From: Candidatus Eiseniibacteriota bacterium
GTDB taxonomy: Bacteria; Eisenbacteria; RBG-16-71-46
Reading direction: 5' to 3'
Length of the DNA: 38,506 nucleotides
Assembly: GCA_025357055.1 (NCBI GenBank)
Contig: JANXPZ010000216.1
Location: 1-38,506, forward strand
Below are positions 24,007 through 32,535 of this stretch, in pieces (the stretch's first letter is position 1; each line of letters begins with the position of its first letter). Below the pieces are notes generated by a model. That model made no database searches. It was not told the DNA's origin and saw nothing but the letters and a program-made list of their open reading frames with translations. Made by a program: the position numbers and the translations under genes.

Positions 24007-25440
24007 CTACCCGATCCGCCCCATCTCGATCGCCCGCGTGGGCAGCGAGCCTGGTGTGGGACGCGGCGCGCGCGCGAGGAACCGACCGGCACCGCGCTCG
24101 ACGTCGAGCCTGCCGTCGGCCCAGCAGACGCGTCCGTTGACGATGACGTGGGTCGGTCGCCCCTTCACGGCGAAGCCCTCGTACGGGTTGCGATCGCACC
24201 TCGAGTGGTGCGTCTGCGCGCTGCGCACCGAGGTGCCGCCCGGGTCGTAGAGCACGAGGTCGGCGTCGCTGCCGACCGCGATCTCACCCTTGCGCGGGTA
24301 GAGCCCGAAGATGCGGGCCGGGTTGGTGCTACCGAGCGCCACCATGCGTTGCAGGTCGAAGTGGCCTGCGCAGACGCCGTAAGTGTAGAGCAACTGGAGC
24401 CGGTCCTCGATCCCCGGCAGGCCGCCCGGGATCCTGGTGAAGTCGTCCCGGCCCAGGCGCTTCTGTTCCATGGCGAAAGGGCAGTGGTCGGTGCCGACCG
24501 CGTCCAGCACGCCACCGGCCAACCCCTGCCAGAGCGCCTCGTGATGGCCGCAACCCGCCGGGCGGATGGGCGGGCTGCAGACGTAGGCCGCGGCTTCGAA
24601 ATCCGGTTTCGCGAAGACGGTGTCGTCGAGCAACAGATACTGGGGACAGGTCTCGCCGTAGCAGCGCTCTCCCGCGGCCCGCGCGCGCGCCAGCGCCTCG
24701 ACGGCCTCGCGGCAGCTCATGTGCACGATATAGACCTCCGTGCCGTGCAGCTTCGCCAGCACCAGTGCGCGATGCGTGGCCTCGCCCTCGAGGCAGCTCG
24801 GACGCGAGACCGGGTGGAACTCGGGCCCGAGATCGCCCCGGGCGCGCAGCTCCTGCTGGAGCGCGGCCACCGCGTCGCCGTTCTCGGCATGCACCAGCAC
24901 CACCGCGCCCAGTCTCGCGGCCTGTTTCATGACCTGGTAGAGCTCGCCGTCGTCCATCATGAGCGTGCCCTTGTAGGCCATGAGCACCTTGAAGGAGGGG
25001 ATGCCGTGCTCGACGGTCACGGCGCGCATCTCCCCGGCGGTGCGCTCGTTCCAACCCGAGATGCCCATGTGGAACGTGTAGTCGGCGACCGAGCTCTTCG
25101 CGCGCTCGCGCCAGGCGCGCAGCGCTTCGATCAGGGGCTGGCCGCGGTCCGGCACCACGAAGTCCACGATGGTGGTGGTGCCGCCGGCCACGCCGGAGGC
25201 CGTGCCGGTCTCGAAGTCGTCGGCCGAGACGGTGCCCCCGACCGGCAGCGCCAGGTGCACGTGCGGATCCACGAAGCCGGGGAAGACGAAGCGCCCCGCG
25301 GCGTCGAGCATCTGGTCTTTCGCGGAGCGCTGCTCGAGGTCCGGACCGATGGCGAGCACGCGGCCATCGTCCGCGTAGAGGTCGGCGACGTAGCGCTCGG
25401 TCGCGGTCACGATCTCACCCTGCCTGATCAACAGGCCCAT
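24007..25440 (-). CDS. hydA: Dihydropyrimidinase / D-hydantoinase
   Basis: The 477-residue amidohydrolase opens the dihydropyrimidine or hydantoin ring (reductive pyrimidine catabolism). Metal ligands are HVH at 60-62 (PGFVDPHVHL), the carboxylated Lys151 in SFKVLMAYK, His184 in VLVHAEN, a further His in YIVHMSC, and Asp in GTDHCPF. YKG (156-158) holds the Tyr that helps to stabilise the intermediate. The C-terminus (SDADLVLYDPGG, NPYEGFAVKGRPTHVIVNG) is family-typical. The ATG start at 25440 has a GGGAGGG site; the longer upstream frame is not needed. Neighbouring genes give no other pyrimidine enzyme, so the substrate (dihydrouracil or a hydantoin) is inferred from family only. Confidence 0.93.
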   Translation of the reverse strand: MGLLIRQGEIVTATERYVADLYADDGRVLAIGPDLEQRSAKDQMLDAAGRFVFPGFVDPHVHLALPVGGTVSADDFETGTASGVAGGTTTIVDFVVPDRGQPLIEALRAWRERAKSSVADYTFHMGISGWNERTAGEMRAVTVEHGIPSFKVLMAYKGTLMMDDGELYQVMKQAARLGAVVLVHAENGDAVAALQQELRARGDLGPEFHPVSRPSCLEGEATHRALVLAKLHGTEVYIVHMSCREAVEALARARAAGERCYGETCPQYLLLDDTVFAKPDFEAAAYVCSPPIRPAGCGHHEALWQGLAGGVLDAVGTDHCPFAMEQKRLGRDDFTRIPGGLPGIEDRLQLLYTYGVCAGHFDLQRMVALGSTNPARIFGLYPRKGEIAVGSDADLVLYDPGGTSVRSAQTHHSRCDRNPYEGFAVKGRPTHVIVNGRVCWADGRLDVERGAGRFLARAPRPTPGSLPTRAIEMGRIG

Positions 25441-25636
25441 GGCGCCCTCCCTCCCGGCAACCGCACCTGCGACCCGGCCCGCGCCCTTCACGAACGCAGC
25501 GTGCCAGGGCTCCTCCGCTTCGCGCAAGGGTACAGCATCCACCCGGGCCCCACCTCCATCGATGAGGTACCCCATACGCCGGCGGCGAGGCAACGTACCC
25601 CGGCCGCTTCCGGCGGAACTTGCGGGCCCACGGGCA

Positions 25637-25645
25637 TGTTAGACT
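25637..25645 (+). promoter_or_regulatory. Extended -10 box upstream of the GHKL ATPase
   Basis: TGTTAGACT is an extended -10 (TG-n-TAGACT), 74 bp before ATG 25719. The -35 region is weak. The same hexamer TAGACT is the -10 of the promoter at 21391. The rest of the 278-bp divergent spacer 25441-25718 shows no other gene. Confidence 0.45.
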
Positions 25646-25718
25646 CCCGCGCGACGTCACTCTGCCGGGCCGCGCGGCGACCGCCCGGTGATCGCGAATC
25701 CGCCACTCGAGGTGGGAC

Positions 25719-27323
25719 ATGGGCGAGACCCGCGTTGATCTGCTGCATCTGCTCGAAGACCTGCGGGACGCCTATCCCGGCGCGCTCGAGGAGACGATCC
25801 TCACCGAGATCATCGCGAACTCCCTGGATTCCGGCGCCCGCGTCATCCGCCTCATGACCGACCCGGCCGCCCGGACCATCACCGTGCTCGACGACGGCGC
25901 GGGGATGCAACGCCGCGAACTGGCGCGCTACCACGACATCGCGTCCAGCACCAAGACCCGGGGCGAGGGGATCGGCTTCGCCGGGGTCGGGATCAAGCTC
26001 GGCCTGCTGATCTGCGAAGAGGTCCTGACCGAGACCCGCCGGGGCAACACGCACATCGCCACGCGCTGGCATCTGGCTTCGCGCAACAAGGCGCCGTGGA
26101 AATGGACTCCGCCGCCCGGGATGGTGCGTGAACGCGGCACGGCGGTGAGTCTGCGCGTCACCAATCCGCTCTCACCGCTGCTCGACCCGGGTTTCATCGA
26201 GGGCACGCTGAGGCGGCACTACCAGGCACTGCTCGAGCCCCTGTTCGAGCCGCTGCTCCGCGAGCACTACCCGCACGGAGCGCGCTTCGAGGTCAACGAG
26301 CGGCCGCTCGAGCCCGAGGTTCACGCGGCCAGCCTGCCCGGATCCGACGGTCTGGCCCCGCTCGAGGTCCGCCTGGCGCGCAAGCGGAAACCGTCGGCCG
26401 TGGGATATCTCGTGCGCGAGTCACTACCACTGCCTGAGGACCGGCGGGGCCTCGCCGTCAGCACGCTCGGCAAGGTCATCAAGCGCGGCTGGGACTGGAT
26501 CGGTCTCTCGCCCACAACCCCCGAGCAGGTCGGTGGATTCATCGAGGTCCCGGCACTCGCCGGATGCCTCACGCTCAACAAGGCCGACTTCATCCGCACC
26601 GGGCCGCGGGGCGCCACCTACCTCGCCTATCGCAAAGCCATCCAGGAGGTGGTCGCGCAGCAACTGGCCTCGTGGGGAGACGCGCGCGGCGAAGTCGAGG
26701 AGGCCCGGCGCCGCGTCACGCGGCCGGTCGAGCGCGACCTCGAGCGCGTGCTGGTGGACCTGGCGGATGACTTCCCCCTGCTGGCGTCGCTGGTCGAGCG
26801 TCGCGAGGGCGGCCAGCGCCGGCTCCCGATCGGTCGCGGTGATCAGGATGCCCGCGGGCTCGTGGCGACGGCGTTGAGCGGGGTCCGCGAGGCAGCACAA
26901 TCCGGGGAGCCGCAACCACCACCTGCGGCCGGGACGGTGGCCGAGGGATCGCCACGTTCCGAGACACCGCTCGAGACTCCGCCGGGCGGATCGGCCACCC
27001 TGCCGGGGCTGGGTGGCCCGCGGCGGCCCGCGCGCTACGGTCTCGCCATCCAGTTCGAGTCCCGGCCGGACGAACCCGAGCTGGGTCGGCTGGTCGAGTC
27101 CACCGTCTGGGTGAACGAAGCGCATCCCGCCTATCGCCGCGCCGCAGCCTCACGCTCCGAGGGCTATCACCTCGCGCTCGCGGTGGCGATGGCCCTGGCG
27201 CCCCTGGCGGTCGAGCCGGCCCAGGAACGGGCGTTCGTCAACCTCTTCCTCGAGAGCTGGGGCGGAGCGCTGGAAGAAGGCGGCAAGACCGGACGCCCTG
27301 CGCCTGGCCGGCGAAGGACGTAG
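25719..27323 (+). CDS. Orphan GHKL ATPase-domain protein
   Basis: The 534-residue protein has an N-terminal GHKL (Hsp90/MutL/histidine-kinase) ATP-binding fold. The N-box is EIIANSLDSGA (30-40), G1 is DDGAGM (58-63), and G2 is GFAGVGIKLG (86-95), so ATP binding looks intact. Residues about 130-345 form a middle domain resembling an S5-type transducer in outline (LNKADFIRTGPRG). Residues 350-420 are charged and Pro-rich. The C-terminus (about 440-510) is a small alpha-helical domain. No histidine-kinase phosphoacceptor, Hsp90 C-terminal or MutL endonuclease motif is visible. Function is unknown. GAGGTGGGAC precedes the start. Its neighbours (dihydropyrimidinase, Nudix) do not indicate a partner. 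Confidence 0.75.
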   Translation: MGETRVDLLHLLEDLRDAYPGALEETILTEIIANSLDSGARVIRLMTDPAARTITVLDDGAGMQRRELARYHDIASSTKTRGEGIGFAGVGIKLGLLICEEVLTETRRGNTHIATRWHLASRNKAPWKWTPPPGMVRERGTAVSLRVTNPLSPLLDPGFIEGTLRRHYQALLEPLFEPLLREHYPHGARFEVNERPLEPEVHAASLPGSDGLAPLEVRLARKRKPSAVGYLVRESLPLPEDRRGLAVSTLGKVIKRGWDWIGLSPTTPEQVGGFIEVPALAGCLTLNKADFIRTGPRGATYLAYRKAIQEVVAQQLASWGDARGEVEEARRRVTRPVERDLERVLVDLADDFPLLASLVERREGGQRRLPIGRGDQDARGLVATALSGVREAAQSGEPQPPPAAGTVAEGSPRSETPLETPPGGSATLPGLGGPRRPARYGLAIQFESRPDEPELGRLVESTVWVNEAHPAYRRAAASRSEGYHLALAVAMALAPLAVEPAQERAFVNLFLESWGGALEEGGKTGRPAPGRRRT

Positions 27324-27405
27324 AAGTCAGCGGCACGCAGCCGGGACTTCGGGCGACCTCGGGCGCGGTTCGAGTCTCCCCTGCCTGGAGATCACCCGCC
27401 ACCGA

Positions 27406-28002
27406 TCACCTCGGTCGTGTGGCTGCGCCCGGCGGCGGATCGGACTCGCCTGCCCCCGCCTTCCGCTTCAAGTCCCGGAACAGCGCGCTCATGTGCGTCC
27501 AGGCGTAGCGGGCCTCGCGGCTGCCGAGCCGCGCGAGCGGAACCCACTCTGCGCTGGCGGCGTCGTCCGCCGCACGGGGCTCGCCCGAGCGCCAGCGGCC
27601 GAGGAAGTAGGAGTTCATGGTGGGGAACCAGCCGAAGCCCCTGAGGAAATATCGGTCCCAGTAGATGCCGAGCCGTTCGACGCGCCCGAGCGTGAGACCG
27701 GTCTCCTCCCGGAGTTCGCGCCGCGCGGCGCGCTCGATGCTCTCGCCGGCCTCCATGAAGCCGCCCGGCACGTCGAGCCGCCCCCGGCGCGGCAGGTGCG
27801 CGCGGCGCAGGAGCAGCACGGCATCGCCCTTGAGCACGACGACGCCCGCGCACGTCCGCGGATAGTCGTAGATCAGGTAGCCGCAGCGCTCGCAGCCGAT
27901 CTTCCGCGGGCGCTCGCCCACGGTGCGGCGCACGGGACGGCCGCAGCGCGCGCAGGGAAAGGCGGGGCCGGGCCATCCGCGTTTCGCGGGCGCCGCGGTC
28001 AT
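27406..28002 (-). CDS. Nudix hydrolase with N-terminal zinc ribbon
   Basis: The 198-residue protein begins with a zinc-ribbon-like CARC (17-20) and CERC (37-40) pair, then a Nudix domain. The box from Gly81 reads GFMEAGESIERAARRELREETGL and satisfies G-x5-E-x7-R-E-U-x-E-E-x-G-U. This zinc-ribbon-plus-Nudix layout is shared with NudC-like and other NTP/NADH pyrophosphohydrolases. Substrate is unknown. ATG 28002 overlaps the stop of the upstream gene by four bases (ATGA), so it is translationally coupled to it. The C-terminus is charged and Pro-rich. Confidence 0.85.
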   Translation of the reverse strand: MTAAPAKRGWPGPAFPCARCGRPVRRTVGERPRKIGCERCGYLIYDYPRTCAGVVVLKGDAVLLLRRAHLPRRGRLDVPGGFMEAGESIERAARRELREETGLTLGRVERLGIYWDRYFLRGFGWFPTMNSYFLGRWRSGEPRAADDAASAEWVPLARLGSREARYAWTHMSALFRDLKRKAGAGESDPPPGAATRPR

Positions 28003-28835
28003 CGCGCGCTCACCGTGATGACCGCCGGCAACTCCACGGGCGGCGACGGCACGTCCCGCGGGGCGCGGCCGTGCTCCCACTGGCCGAAGCTGGCGTAGCG
28101 GAAGCGGGCGACGCTCACCACCATCTCGGCCTCCAGTCCGCCGTCCATGGACATGGCCTGTGACAGCTCCAGCGGCAGGGCCTTCAGCAATTGGGCGAAT
28201 TCCCAGAGCGTGTAGCCGCCCTCGCTCGTCAGGACGACGATCCTCCCGCCGCGGTCCTCACCCACCGCGGTCCGGGCCGCGACCTGATCGCTGCGCCGCA
28301 CGCGCACCTTGCCGTCGCGGTCGAAGAGCATGAAGGATTGTGCGACCTCGCCCCAGTCGAGCGAGTCCGGGTTGAGCCGCTCGCGCGTCAGGTCCAGCAC
28401 CCGGATGGCCGGGGCACCGGCGCGGGGGCCCGCCACCAGCGCGGCCTTGAAGGTGGGGTGGGGCCGGCGCGAGACGACCTTGCCCCCGCTCACCAGCAGG
28501 CCCATGTACGAATAGTCACCGTAGTACTGGCCGGCGTTGAAGACGGCGAGCGCACCGCTGCGCCGCTGCCATTCCAGGATGTCCAGCGGCCGCCGTTCGG
28601 GCTCACGCGAGAAGTGACGGACGCGGATGCGCACGCGGGGGGGGTCCAGACGCAGCGCGGCGACGGTGGCCGAGCCGTAGCGGCAGTAGGGCTCGCCGCG
28701 CAGCGTCGCGAACTCCACGCCGGGTCGCAGCGTGCGCCAGTGCGGGCCGGTGGCGCGCTGGGTGACGAGAAAGGTCCCGACCACGAGCGCGGCGAGCGCG
28801 CTCACCCGCGCGACGGGAAACCGCGAGCGCATCAT
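27999..28835 (-). CDS. Phosphodiester-glycosidase-like protein (NAGPA/DUF2233 type)
   Basis: The 278-residue protein starts MMRSRFPVARVSALAALVVGTFLV, a signal or anchor helix. The core has the family blocks FNAGQYYGDYSYMGLLVSGG, RTAVGEDRGGRIVVLTSEGG and MSMDGGLEAEMVV; the D-G-G and N-A-G residues are the usual conserved ones. Related proteins include the human uncovering enzyme (phosphodiester glycosidase) and bacterial exopolysaccharide-modification proteins. It is likely periplasmic and may cleave or hydrolyse a sugar-phosphodiester. The start is the first ATG of a double ATG at 28835; no strong Shine-Dalgarno site is seen. It lies between the M50 protease and the Nudix gene on the same strand. 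Confidence 0.75.
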   Translation of the reverse strand: MMRSRFPVARVSALAALVVGTFLVTQRATGPHWRTLRPGVEFATLRGEPYCRYGSATVAALRLDPPRVRIRVRHFSREPERRPLDILEWQRRSGALAVFNAGQYYGDYSYMGLLVSGGKVVSRRPHPTFKAALVAGPRAGAPAIRVLDLTRERLNPDSLDWGEVAQSFMLFDRDGKVRVRRSDQVAARTAVGEDRGGRIVVLTSEGGYTLWEFAQLLKALPLELSQAMSMDGGLEAEMVVSVARFRYASFGQWEHGRAPRDVPSPPVELPAVITVSAR

Positions 28836-28900
28836 GCGGACAGTGTGACGGCCGCTTGCAGGCCAGTCAACGGAGTGCGGCGCCACCCGAGCCCGCATGC

Positions 28901-29989
28901 CTACATCCCGGCCGAATGACGCCGCAGCGCCTCGCGCACCAGCATCAGGTCGCCGACGTTGTCCAGGGTCACGAGCCCGACGAGGCGCCCCTGCTCGAGC
29001 ACGGGCACGACCGGGCAGTCCCGGCCGCGCATTCGTGACACCACGCCCTCGAGGGGTTCGTCGGCATCGGCACTGCACGGGTTGGGGCTCATCACCTCCC
29101 CCACGGGCACGTCCAGGCCGCGACTCCGCAGTGCCGCGACCAGACCGGCGCGGGTCAGCACGCCGCACAGCGTGACGCCTTCCAGCACCGGGAAGTCCTG
29201 CTGGCTGCCGGTCATCAGGTACTCGACCGCGCGGCGCAACGGTTCGTGCACGTCGAGGTGCCGGAAGTCGGTGAGCATCGCGGCCCGCACCGGGAGCCCG
29301 GTGAGCGAGGTGCGGGTCTGCACCAGCGCGCGCTCCTCGCCCGCGGCGAGGAAGACGAACAGCGCCACGAACGCCAGCATCCAGTTGTCGAAGTAGAACA
29401 CCCCGGCGACGCCGAGCAGCAGGGCCGCGCCCTGGCCGACGGCCGAGGCGATCTTGGTCGCCCGCAGGTAGGGCAGGCGCAGCGCGAGCAGGGCCCGCAA
29501 CACGCGCCCGCCGTCCATCGGGAAGGCGGGGAGCAGGTTGAACAGGAGCATCAGCACGTTGACCAGGAGCAGCGACTCGATCAGACCGTCGCCGAAATGC
29601 GCGAGGTCGGTCGGCCGACCCGTGAGCGCCATGATCAGCACCAGCAGCGCCGCGATGGCCACGTTCACCGCCGGGCCCGCGATGGCGACCAGCATCTCCT
29701 GCAGGGGCTTCTCCGGCATCCGCTCGAGGCGCGCCACGCCGCCGATGGGCAGCAGGACGATGTCCCGCGTGGCGATGCCGAAGCGCCGCGCGGTCAGCGC
29801 ATGACCCAGCTCGTGCAGGACGACACAGCCGAAGACCAGCAGCAGCAGCGCCACCGCCATCACCGCGCGCCGGACGTCCCCGGTGAGCAGGCCCTGGTTG
29901 ACGGCGATCCAGCCGATGAAGAGCAGGAAGGTGACGTGCAGCTCGACGCGGATGCCGAACAGCCTGCCGATGTTGACCGACCAGCGCAT
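28901..29989 (-). CDS. M50 site-2-type metalloprotease with paired CBS domains
   Basis: The 362-residue membrane protease has six hydrophobic segments. The zinc motif HELGH is at 59-63 (LHELGHALTARRFG), and the second ligand region is FPMDGGRVLRA (Asp159). AIAGPAVNVAIA (about 103-114) is the conserved third segment. Two CBS domains follow (about 240-360), seen in LTDFRHLDVHEPLRRAVEYL and GEVMSPNPCSADADEPLEG, usually binding adenine nucleotides. It may perform intramembrane cleavage of a regulator or anti-sigma factor. The start is ATG 29989 with GGAGG seven bases before it. An in-frame start 57 bp upstream is less likely. The DUF2233 gene follows 65 bp downstream. Confidence 0.92.
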   Translation of the reverse strand: MRWSVNIGRLFGIRVELHVTFLLFIGWIAVNQGLLTGDVRRAVMAVALLLLVFGCVVLHELGHALTARRFGIATRDIVLLPIGGVARLERMPEKPLQEMLVAIAGPAVNVAIAALLVLIMALTGRPTDLAHFGDGLIESLLLVNVLMLLFNLLPAFPMDGGRVLRALLALRLPYLRATKIASAVGQGAALLLGVAGVFYFDNWMLAFVALFVFLAAGEERALVQTRTSLTGLPVRAAMLTDFRHLDVHEPLRRAVEYLMTGSQQDFPVLEGVTLCGVLTRAGLVAALRSRGLDVPVGEVMSPNPCSADADEPLEGVVSRMRGRDCPVVPVLEQGRLVGLVTLDNVGDLMLVREALRRHSAGM

Positions 29990-30242
29990 GAATCGCCTCC
30001 AGGACGTCGGCAGTCTCGCACAGGGCTCACGACCCCCGCCAGCCACGGGGCGTTCGCCATGAGGCGAAGCGATCGCGGCGGGCCGGGGGATGACGGTCGG
30101 GCGAGCGCGCGGGGAATCGGCCGGCCGCCGCCCACCGCTGGCGCGCTCGCAGCGGCGCGGGGGACGGCGGACGGGTGATCAGCTGTCCACCGGGCAGGGG
30201 AACGGGTGTGGCGGCGGGACGAAGGGAGCGCGCCGCGGCCGG

Positions 30243-30761
30243 TCAGGCCGCGCGGTCATCCTCGGCGGACCCGCTCTCGCCAGGCTCGTCGCCACCGCGG
30301 AAGTCCTCGGTGGGGACGTCCTCGCCGGCATCGAAGAAGGACGTCAGCGCCGCCAGATCGCGGTGCGCATCCGCGTAGCCGGGGTTGATCCAGAGCGCGT
30401 GCCAGAGCAGCCGCAGCGCCATCTCCAGGCTGCCCACCTCGACGCAGGCCGAGCCGGCCTGGTACCACAGCACCGGGTCGTGCGGCGAGCATGACAGCCC
30501 GCGCAGGGCGTACGAGAGCGCCTCACGCTCCTCACCCTCGCGCAGGGCGATCTCCGCCGCTTCGGCGAAGGCGCGCGCGGCCTCGGCGTTGGGCGCGGGG
30601 TCGAGTCCGGGGATGAGCAACTCGAGTTCACCCATCACCAGCTTCAGGGTGTGGGCCACGTAGGGCTCGAGGCCCACGGACTTGTGCGTGAGCACGCGGT
30701 CGGCCAGGTGGGCGAGCGCCCGCGTCACGTCGTTCAGAGTCGGTCGCGGCGAATCCGTCAC
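30243..30761 (-). CDS. TPR-like helical protein
   Basis: The 172-residue soluble protein is built of alpha-helical TPR-like repeats: EALSYALRGLSCSPHDPVLWYQAGSACVEVGSLEMALRLLWHALWINPGYADAH shows the W/A/Y/P pattern over two repeats. The start is GTG at 30761 with GGAG upstream; a long reading frame that continues upstream is the shadow of the Mo-hydroxylase genes. The C-terminus is acidic (EDVPTEDFRGGDEPGES). Function is unknown, probably a protein-protein adaptor. It is the only gene of a short minus-strand interval between the FAD subunit gene and the M50 gene. Confidence 0.65.
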   Translation of the reverse strand: MTDSPRPTLNDVTRALAHLADRVLTHKSVGLEPYVAHTLKLVMGELELLIPGLDPAPNAEAARAFAEAAEIALREGEEREALSYALRGLSCSPHDPVLWYQAGSACVEVGSLEMALRLLWHALWINPGYADAHRDLAALTSFFDAGEDVPTEDFRGGDEPGESGSAEDDRAA

Positions 30762-30934
30762 GGCAGGTCTCCAGGGGACCGGAGCCGCGCCCGCCGCTCG
30801 TTGGTCGACACTGGACCCACCCTTCGATGGGCACCCAGCAGGGCGCAGGCGCGGAAAGCTCACGGTCCTGCACTCGTTATCGGCACAAACGCCACGGACT
30901 TGATGGATGGGGGGAAAAGACCGCGAAAACGCGC

Positions 30935-31870
30935 TCAGCGCCTCGCGAAACGGGGGTCCGCGACCCGCAGGAACTGTTCCAGCAGGTTCCCCGAGACCCG
31001 CCGCCGGTATTCGCGGTCCGAGCGGATGTCGTCGATGGGCGCGATGTCCTCGAGCAGAGCCGCGCGCGCCGCGGCCGCGACCGCGGCGGAGGGCCGGGCG
31101 CCGAGCAGGACGCGCTCGGCACGGCCCGCGCGCAGCGTGACGGGTGCGACGCTGCCGAGTGCGACCCGCGCGAGGTCCACGCGTCCGTCGCGCCCCAGGC
31201 GCAGCAGGCCGGCGAGGGCGACCTTGGAGATGCTCTGCGCGCGGCGCGTCCCCACCTGGCGGAAGAACTGCTGCGCGCGCGGCGGGTGGGCACCGCGGCG
31301 CGCCGCGCCCGCGCGGAGCGGGGGTGGCGCGTCGGGGTCCGGGAGGCTCACGGCGGTGATCAACTCGTCGGGCTCGAGCGCGAGGTCGCGGTAGCCGCGG
31401 AAGAGCGCCGTGAAGGGAACCTCGCGCGTGCCCCGCACCGAGCGCGCGTGCACCACGGCCTCGAGCGCCAGGAGCACGGGCAGCGAGTCGCCGGCCGGTG
31501 AGGCGTTGGCGATGTTGCCGCCCAGGGTCCCGCGGTTCTGGACCTGCCAGGCGCCGATCTCCGCGGCCGCGGCCGCCAGCGCGGGGTAGCGCCGCCGCAC
31601 GAGCGCGTGTTCGCGGATCTCGCTGAAGGTGGTCAACGCGCCAAGGACCAGGCGGCCAGCCTGATCGCGCACGCCCCGCAACTCGCGCAGGCTCCACAGG
31701 TCGAGGAAGCGCCGCCCGGGCACGAGCCCCGAGTTGAGCGTGACGAAGAGGTCGGTGCCGCCGGCGAGCGGCACGAGCCGTCCGGCGTCGAGTGAGGCGT
31801 GCAGCAGCTTCAGCGCGTGGGCGAGGTCGCGCGGGCGCGCGACCTCGAGCGTGGAGAGCGCCGCCCTCAT
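30935..31870 (-). CDS. Molybdenum hydroxylase FAD-binding subunit
   Basis: The 311-residue subunit belongs to the xanthine-dehydrogenase / CO-dehydrogenase-medium family (FAD domain). It has the FAD diphosphate loop LAGGTDLFVTLNSG and the second loop NRGTLGGNIANASPAGDSLPVL. The C-terminal part includes RRAQSISKVALAG and the final VSGNLLEQFLR, both family-typical. It accepts electrons from the 2Fe-2S subunit and reduces NAD or another acceptor. ATG 31870 overlaps the stop of the 2Fe-2S subunit by four bases (ATGA), which fits translational coupling. The order on the minus strand is Mo subunit, 2Fe-2S, FAD. Confidence 0.92.
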   Translation of the reverse strand: MRAALSTLEVARPRDLAHALKLLHASLDAGRLVPLAGGTDLFVTLNSGLVPGRRFLDLWSLRELRGVRDQAGRLVLGALTTFSEIREHALVRRRYPALAAAAAEIGAWQVQNRGTLGGNIANASPAGDSLPVLLALEAVVHARSVRGTREVPFTALFRGYRDLALEPDELITAVSLPDPDAPPPLRAGAARRGAHPPRAQQFFRQVGTRRAQSISKVALAGLLRLGRDGRVDLARVALGSVAPVTLRAGRAERVLLGARPSAAVAAAARAALLEDIAPIDDIRSDREYRRRVSGNLLEQFLRVADPRFARR

Positions 31871-32535
31871 CGCCCGGGCCCCGGCCTGCGGCGGGCCACG
31901 CCGGCCTTCGCCCGCGCCGGCTTCGCCTGCGCTCGCACCGTTGCGGTCGTTCGCGCCTTCGCCTTCGTCTTCACGGGCTTCGACTTCGCGCGCGCACTCT
32001 TCCCCTGCTCGCGGGCCACCGGCCTGGCCGTGCGGGCGGCCCGCCCGGGGCCGGAGGCCAGCGTCTCCCGCGCCGCGGCCCTCACGGCATTCACGATCAT
32101 CTGGTAGCCGGTGCAGCGGCAGAGGTTCCCGGCCAGCGCCACGCGCACCTCGGCGTCACCGGGCACGCGGCCCTTCGCGCGCTGGAGCAGCGCGTGGGCG
32201 GTGACCAGGATGCCGGGCGTGCAGCTGCCGCACTGGGTGCCGCCCCGCTCGACGAACGCGCGCTGGAGCACGGAGAGCGCGGGGCCCTTCGCCAGGCCCT
32301 CGACGGTCACGATCTTCACGCCGGCAGCCTGCACCGCGGGCACCAGGCAGGAGTTCACCGGGACGCCGTCCATGAGCACCGTGCAGGCGCCGCACTCGCC
32401 CTCGCCGCAGCCTTCCTTCGTACCGGTCAGGCCGCAGTCCTCGCGCAGCACGTCGAGCAGGCGCTTCATGGGCGGCACGCGCACGCGCCGCCGCTTCCCG
32501 TTGACCGTGAAGTCCAGCGTCAGGACCGCGCTCAT
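31867..32535 (-). CDS. Molybdenum hydroxylase 2Fe-2S subunit with long basic tail
   Basis: The 222-residue protein has a normal core of about 160 residues. Cys43, Cys48, Cys51 and Cys63 (CGEGECGACTVLMDG and then NSC) bind the plant-type cluster. Cys102, Cys105, Cys139 and Cys141 (CGSC, NLCRCTGYQ) bind the second 2Fe-2S cluster that faces the molybdopterin. Residues about 160-222 form a Lys/Arg/Ala-rich tail with repeated A-K-x-K-P units (KSKPVKTKAKART, AKPARAK), similar to histone-H1-like tails and without a normal counterpart in this family, which is usually about 160 residues. ATGA overlaps occur with both neighbours. Confidence 0.9.
   Translation of the reverse strand: MSAVLTLDFTVNGKRRRVRVPPMKRLLDVLREDCGLTGTKEGCGEGECGACTVLMDGVPVNSCLVPAVQAAGVKIVTVEGLAKGPALSVLQRAFVERGGTQCGSCTPGILVTAHALLQRAKGRVPGDAEVRVALAGNLCRCTGYQMIVNAVRAAARETLASGPGRAARTARPVAREQGKSARAKSKPVKTKAKARTTATVRAQAKPARAKAGVARRRPGPGR

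Noticed and set aside
27366-27390. tRNA T-loop-like GGTTCGAGTCTCC
   Set aside because: No matching T-stem, acceptor stem or CCA end could be formed around it.
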